A stretch of DNA of 64,000 bases, taken from Lichenicola sp965198655. GTDB lineage: Bacteria; Pseudomonadota; Alphaproteobacteria; Acetobacterales; Acetobacteraceae. A model generated the notes under the pieces. That model was not told the DNA's origin. It did not search any database and saw only the letters and a program-made list of their open reading frames with translations. Below, in pieces: positions 61,590 through 64,000 of this stretch; positions within the stretch are counted from its first letter, which is position 1, and each line of letters starts with the position of its first letter. A program made the translations under genes and the position numbers. The stretch spans positions 3,224,001 to 3,288,000 of the forward strand of contig OZ240668.1 of the NCBI GenBank assembly GCA_965198655.1, read 5' to 3'.

Positions 61590-63092
61590 TCAGGCGACGC
61601 CGTTTCGGGACGCGGCGAAGGCCGCGCCGAGCGGCGGCGCGATGGTCTCCAGCGAGCGGCCCTCGCAGTCGATCCCGAACCGGAGCGCCGTGAGCCCGGC
61701 GCCCACCATCAGCAGCCCGGCCACGCCGTAGCCGATCGCCAGCGGCACCGGGCCGCCGGTGCCGATCAGCCGGCCGAACAGCCAGGGCGTGCCGGCGGCG
61801 AAGATCATGCCGAAGGCGTAGAACAGGGCGATCGCGGTGGCGCGCACCTCCAGCGGGAACACCTCGCTCGCGGTCAGGTAGGCGGCGGAGGCGGCGGCGG
61901 AGGCGAAGAAGAAGATCGCCGCCCAGCCGATCGTCTGCGTCAGCGCGGTCATCTCCCCGCTGGCGAACAGGGTCGCCACCCCCACCATCAGCAGGCCCGA
62001 CACCCCGTAGGTGGCGAAGATCATGCGCCGGCGCCCGATCGTATCGAACAGGGTGCCGAGCAGCAGCGGGCCCAGGAAGTTGCTGGCCGCGATCGGCAGG
62101 ATGAACAGGCCCACCCGTGCCGCCGACACGTGCTCGTAGCGGGTCAGCACCATGCCGTAGGTGAAGAACACGGCGTTGTACAGGCAGGCCTGAGCCACCA
62201 TCATCACCAGCACCAGCGCCGAGCGCGCGCGGTACTGGCCGACCATCGCGGCAAGCACCACCTTGTAGCCGAACACCCGGCGCGGGTGGATCAGCAGCGA
62301 CTCGTGCACGGCGCAAAGCGGGACGCCGGTGCGCTGCGCCACCTGCCGCTCGATCTCGTCGATGGTGGTCGCGCCCTCGAGGTGCCGGCCGTGGGTCACC
62401 AGCCAGCGCGGGCTTTCCGGCACGAAGCGGCGCAGCAGCAGGATGACGAGGCCCAGCACGCCGCCGATGCCGAAGCCCAGCCGCCAGCCGAGATCGACGC
62501 CGATCAGGTGGCCGCCGAGCAGGAACAGCGACGCGCCGGCGCCGGCGCCGGCGCCCAGCCAGAACGACCCGTTGACGACCAGGTCGACCCGGCCGCGCAG
62601 CCGCGCCGGGATCAGCTCATCGATCGCCGAGTTGATCGCGGAGTACTCGCCGCCGATGCCGATGCCGGTGATGCACCGGAACAGCAGGAACGACCGCACG
62701 TCCCAGGAGAACGCCGACAGCAGCACGCCGAGGATGTAGACGCCGAGCGTGACGTTGAAGATGCTCTTGCGTCCGAACCGGTCGGTCAGCCAGCCGAACA
62801 GCAGCGCTCCGATCACCGCGCCCACGACGTAGACCGAGGCGGCCCCGCCGATCTGCTCGGTGCTCAGCCGCAGCGTCCTCGGGTCCTGCAGGATCGGCCC
62901 GATCGAGCCGACGATGGTGACCTCGAGCCCGTCCAGGATCCAGGTGATGCCGAGTGCCGCCACCAGCAGCACGTGGAACCGGCACCAGGGCAGACGGTCG
63001 AGCCGGGCCGGGATGTCGGTGCGCACCGAAGGCAGCGGATTGCGACGGTCTTGCGCCAGCCCGTCCTGCGTATCGTCAAGGGCATTCGACAC
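61590..63092 (-). CDS. MFS transporter (sugar/aromatic acid type)
   Basis: 500 residues, twelve helices. LLVAALGITWILDGLEVTIV, the loop FGWLTDRFGRKSIF, CITGIGIGGEYSAINSAIDE and RFVPESPRWLVTHGR are typical of sugar/metabolite-proton symporters. The region 230-300 is an extended cytoplasmic loop. The substrate is unknown. Confidence 0.92.
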   Translation of the reverse strand: MSNALDDTQDGLAQDRRNPLPSVRTDIPARLDRLPWCRFHVLLVAALGITWILDGLEVTIVGSIGPILQDPRTLRLSTEQIGGAASVYVVGAVIGALLFGWLTDRFGRKSIFNVTLGVYILGVLLSAFSWDVRSFLLFRCITGIGIGGEYSAINSAIDELIPARLRGRVDLVVNGSFWLGAGAGAGASLFLLGGHLIGVDLGWRLGFGIGGVLGLVILLLRRFVPESPRWLVTHGRHLEGATTIDEIERQVAQRTGVPLCAVHESLLIHPRRVFGYKVVLAAMVGQYRARSALVLVMMVAQACLYNAVFFTYGMVLTRYEHVSAARVGLFILPIAASNFLGPLLLGTLFDTIGRRRMIFATYGVSGLLMVGVATLFASGEMTALTQTIGWAAIFFFASAAASAAYLTASEVFPLEVRATAIALFYAFGMIFAAGTPWLFGRLIGTGGPVPLAIGYGVAGLLMVGAGLTALRFGIDCEGRSLETIAPPLGAAFAASRNGVA

Positions 63093-63291
63093 CGGCGCGG
63101 CCTCCCAGCCTATCCTTCATGGGTCGGGACGGCAGGACTTGGCGCCTGTTCTTCCCCGTGTGTCCGGCATGGTCGTCCGGATGGCGAGGCTCGCGGCCGG
63201 CCTCGCCGCCGGATCCGTCACCAAGCGGGTAGGCTGCGGTCTTGTCATGCGGACGCCGAGCGGGTCAAGCACGGCCTGCAGGCTGCCGGGA

Positions 63292-64000
63292 TCAGCGCCG
63301 CGACGGCAGCACCGACGCCATGACCTCGCGCGCCACGTTGCGCAGGATGCTGCCGCGCTCGGGATCGCGCGGCACCGACATCGCGAACTTCTTCGCCTGG
63401 TCCAGGGTGATGTGCGGTGGCAGCGGCGGCACGGTGGGGTCGGTGTAAGCTTCCAGCACCACCGGCCGGTCCGACGCCAGCGCCTCGTCCCAGGCGGCTC
63501 CCACCTTGTCCGGGTCGTCAACGAAGATGCCCTTCAAGTCCAGCAGCTCGGCGTATCTGTGATACGGCATGTCGGGAATGGACTGGGTGGACATGGTCTT
63601 CGGATCGCCCGACTGGATCCGCTCCTCCCAGGTCACCTGGTTGAGGTCGCGGTTGTTCAGCACCAGGCAGATCCAGTTCGGCGTGGCCCACTCCTTCCAG
63701 TATTTGGCGACGTCGATCAGCACGGTGATGCCGTTCATCTGCATGGCACCGTCGCCCATGCAGGCGATCACGGTGCGGTCGGGATACGCGAACTTCGCCG
63801 CCACGGCGTAGGGCGTGCCGGCACCGAGCGAGGCGAGGCCCCCGGACAGGGAGCCCATCATGCCGCGTCGGAACTTCAGGTCGCGCGCATACCAGTTGGC
63901 GGCCGAGCCGGAATCGGCGGTCACGATCGCGCGCTCCGGCAGCCGGGCACTCAGCTCCCAGAACACGCGCTGCGGGTTGAGCGGCTCGGCCGCGTGCATG
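63292..64000 (-). CDS. Thiamine-pyrophosphate enzyme, C-terminal part (acetolactate synthase/pyruvate oxidase-like)
   Basis: At least 235 residues; the 5' part lies beyond the window. The TPP-binding motif GDGAMQMNGITVLIDVAKYW with the later NNRDLNQ is clear, as is GSLSGGLASLGAGTPYAVAA. It uses TPP to act on 2-oxo acids such as pyruvate; the exact reaction needs the missing N-terminal part. Confidence 0.85.
   Translation of the reverse strand, partial: MHAAEPLNPQRVFWELSARLPERAIVTADSGSAANWYARDLKFRRGMMGSLSGGLASLGAGTPYAVAAKFAYPDRTVIACMGDGAMQMNGITVLIDVAKYWKEWATPNWICLVLNNRDLNQVTWEERIQSGDPKTMSTQSIPDMPYHRYAELLDLKGIFVDDPDKVGAAWDEALASDRPVVLEAYTDPTVPPLPPHITLDQAKKFAMSVPRDPERGSILRNVAREVMASVLPSRR

Overview
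The window is a 64-kb stretch of a very GC-rich alphaproteobacterial chromosome. A class I lysyl-tRNA synthetase, Usg and DUF4169 proteins, a CarD-type regulator, cytochrome bc1 genes, groESL under CIRCE control and GC-rich palindromic repeats all point to the Rhodospirillales, most likely Acetobacteraceae (inference; no 16S gene is present). The motor genes imply motility, the bc1 and HemF genes aerobic respiration, and a LOV-domain kinase blue-light sensing.

Layout. 0-5 kb: the 3' end of an acyl-CoA synthetase gene, topoisomerase III overlapping DNA polymerase IV, and CarD. 5-10 kb: a secreted PNGase A-type amidase, a Bax-inhibitor-1 membrane protein, ThpR, a PCuAC-like protein and a uracil-DNA-glycosylase-like protein. 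9.4-14.8 kb: a peptide/nickel-type ABC importer operon (binding protein, two permeases, one double-ATPase protein). 14.8-23.8 kb: a LOV hybrid histidine kinase, a beta-helix protein, and class I LysRS followed by an MprF-like protein whose aminoacyl-transferase domain is cut short. 23.8-25.6 kb: an accessory islet of atypical composition with a frameshifted gene and a ccdAB module. 25.6-33.3 kb: DinG, a cold-shock protein, groES-groEL behind a promoter flanked by two CIRCE-type operators, Usg, DUF4169, dienelactone hydrolase, DUF3309 and VOC genes.

33.4-36.3 kb: cytochrome b, cytochrome c1 and mtnP, with no Rieske gene beside them. 36.4-43.3 kb: hemF, a Bug-type binding protein, a CHASE4-GGDEF-EAL protein and a carboxylesterase. 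43.3-49.3 kb: nrdA without nrdB, SRPBCC, a quinone oxidoreductase-like protein and guaA. 49.4-56.6 kb: tRNA-Arg, fRMsr-Nudix, motB-motA, two coupled lipid-linked glycosyltransferase genes and an Lrp-type regulator. 56.7-64 kb: trxB, a LysR regulator preceded by a 14-bp tandem repeat that carries its start codon, a lipoprotein, a DksA-like zinc finger, a membrane LytTR regulator divergent from a secreted hydrolase, an MFS transporter and a truncated TPP enzyme gene.

The strongest unexplained structure is repeat DNA that has become part of genes. A ~115-140-bp multi-palindrome repeat occurs four times. One copy encodes the C-terminus of the acyl-CoA synthetase and another the N-terminus of an ABC permease. 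A different ~108-bp element supplies the stop codon of the Nudix gene. Other points of interest are the LysRS/truncated-MprF pair, the doubled CIRCE and the LOV kinase.
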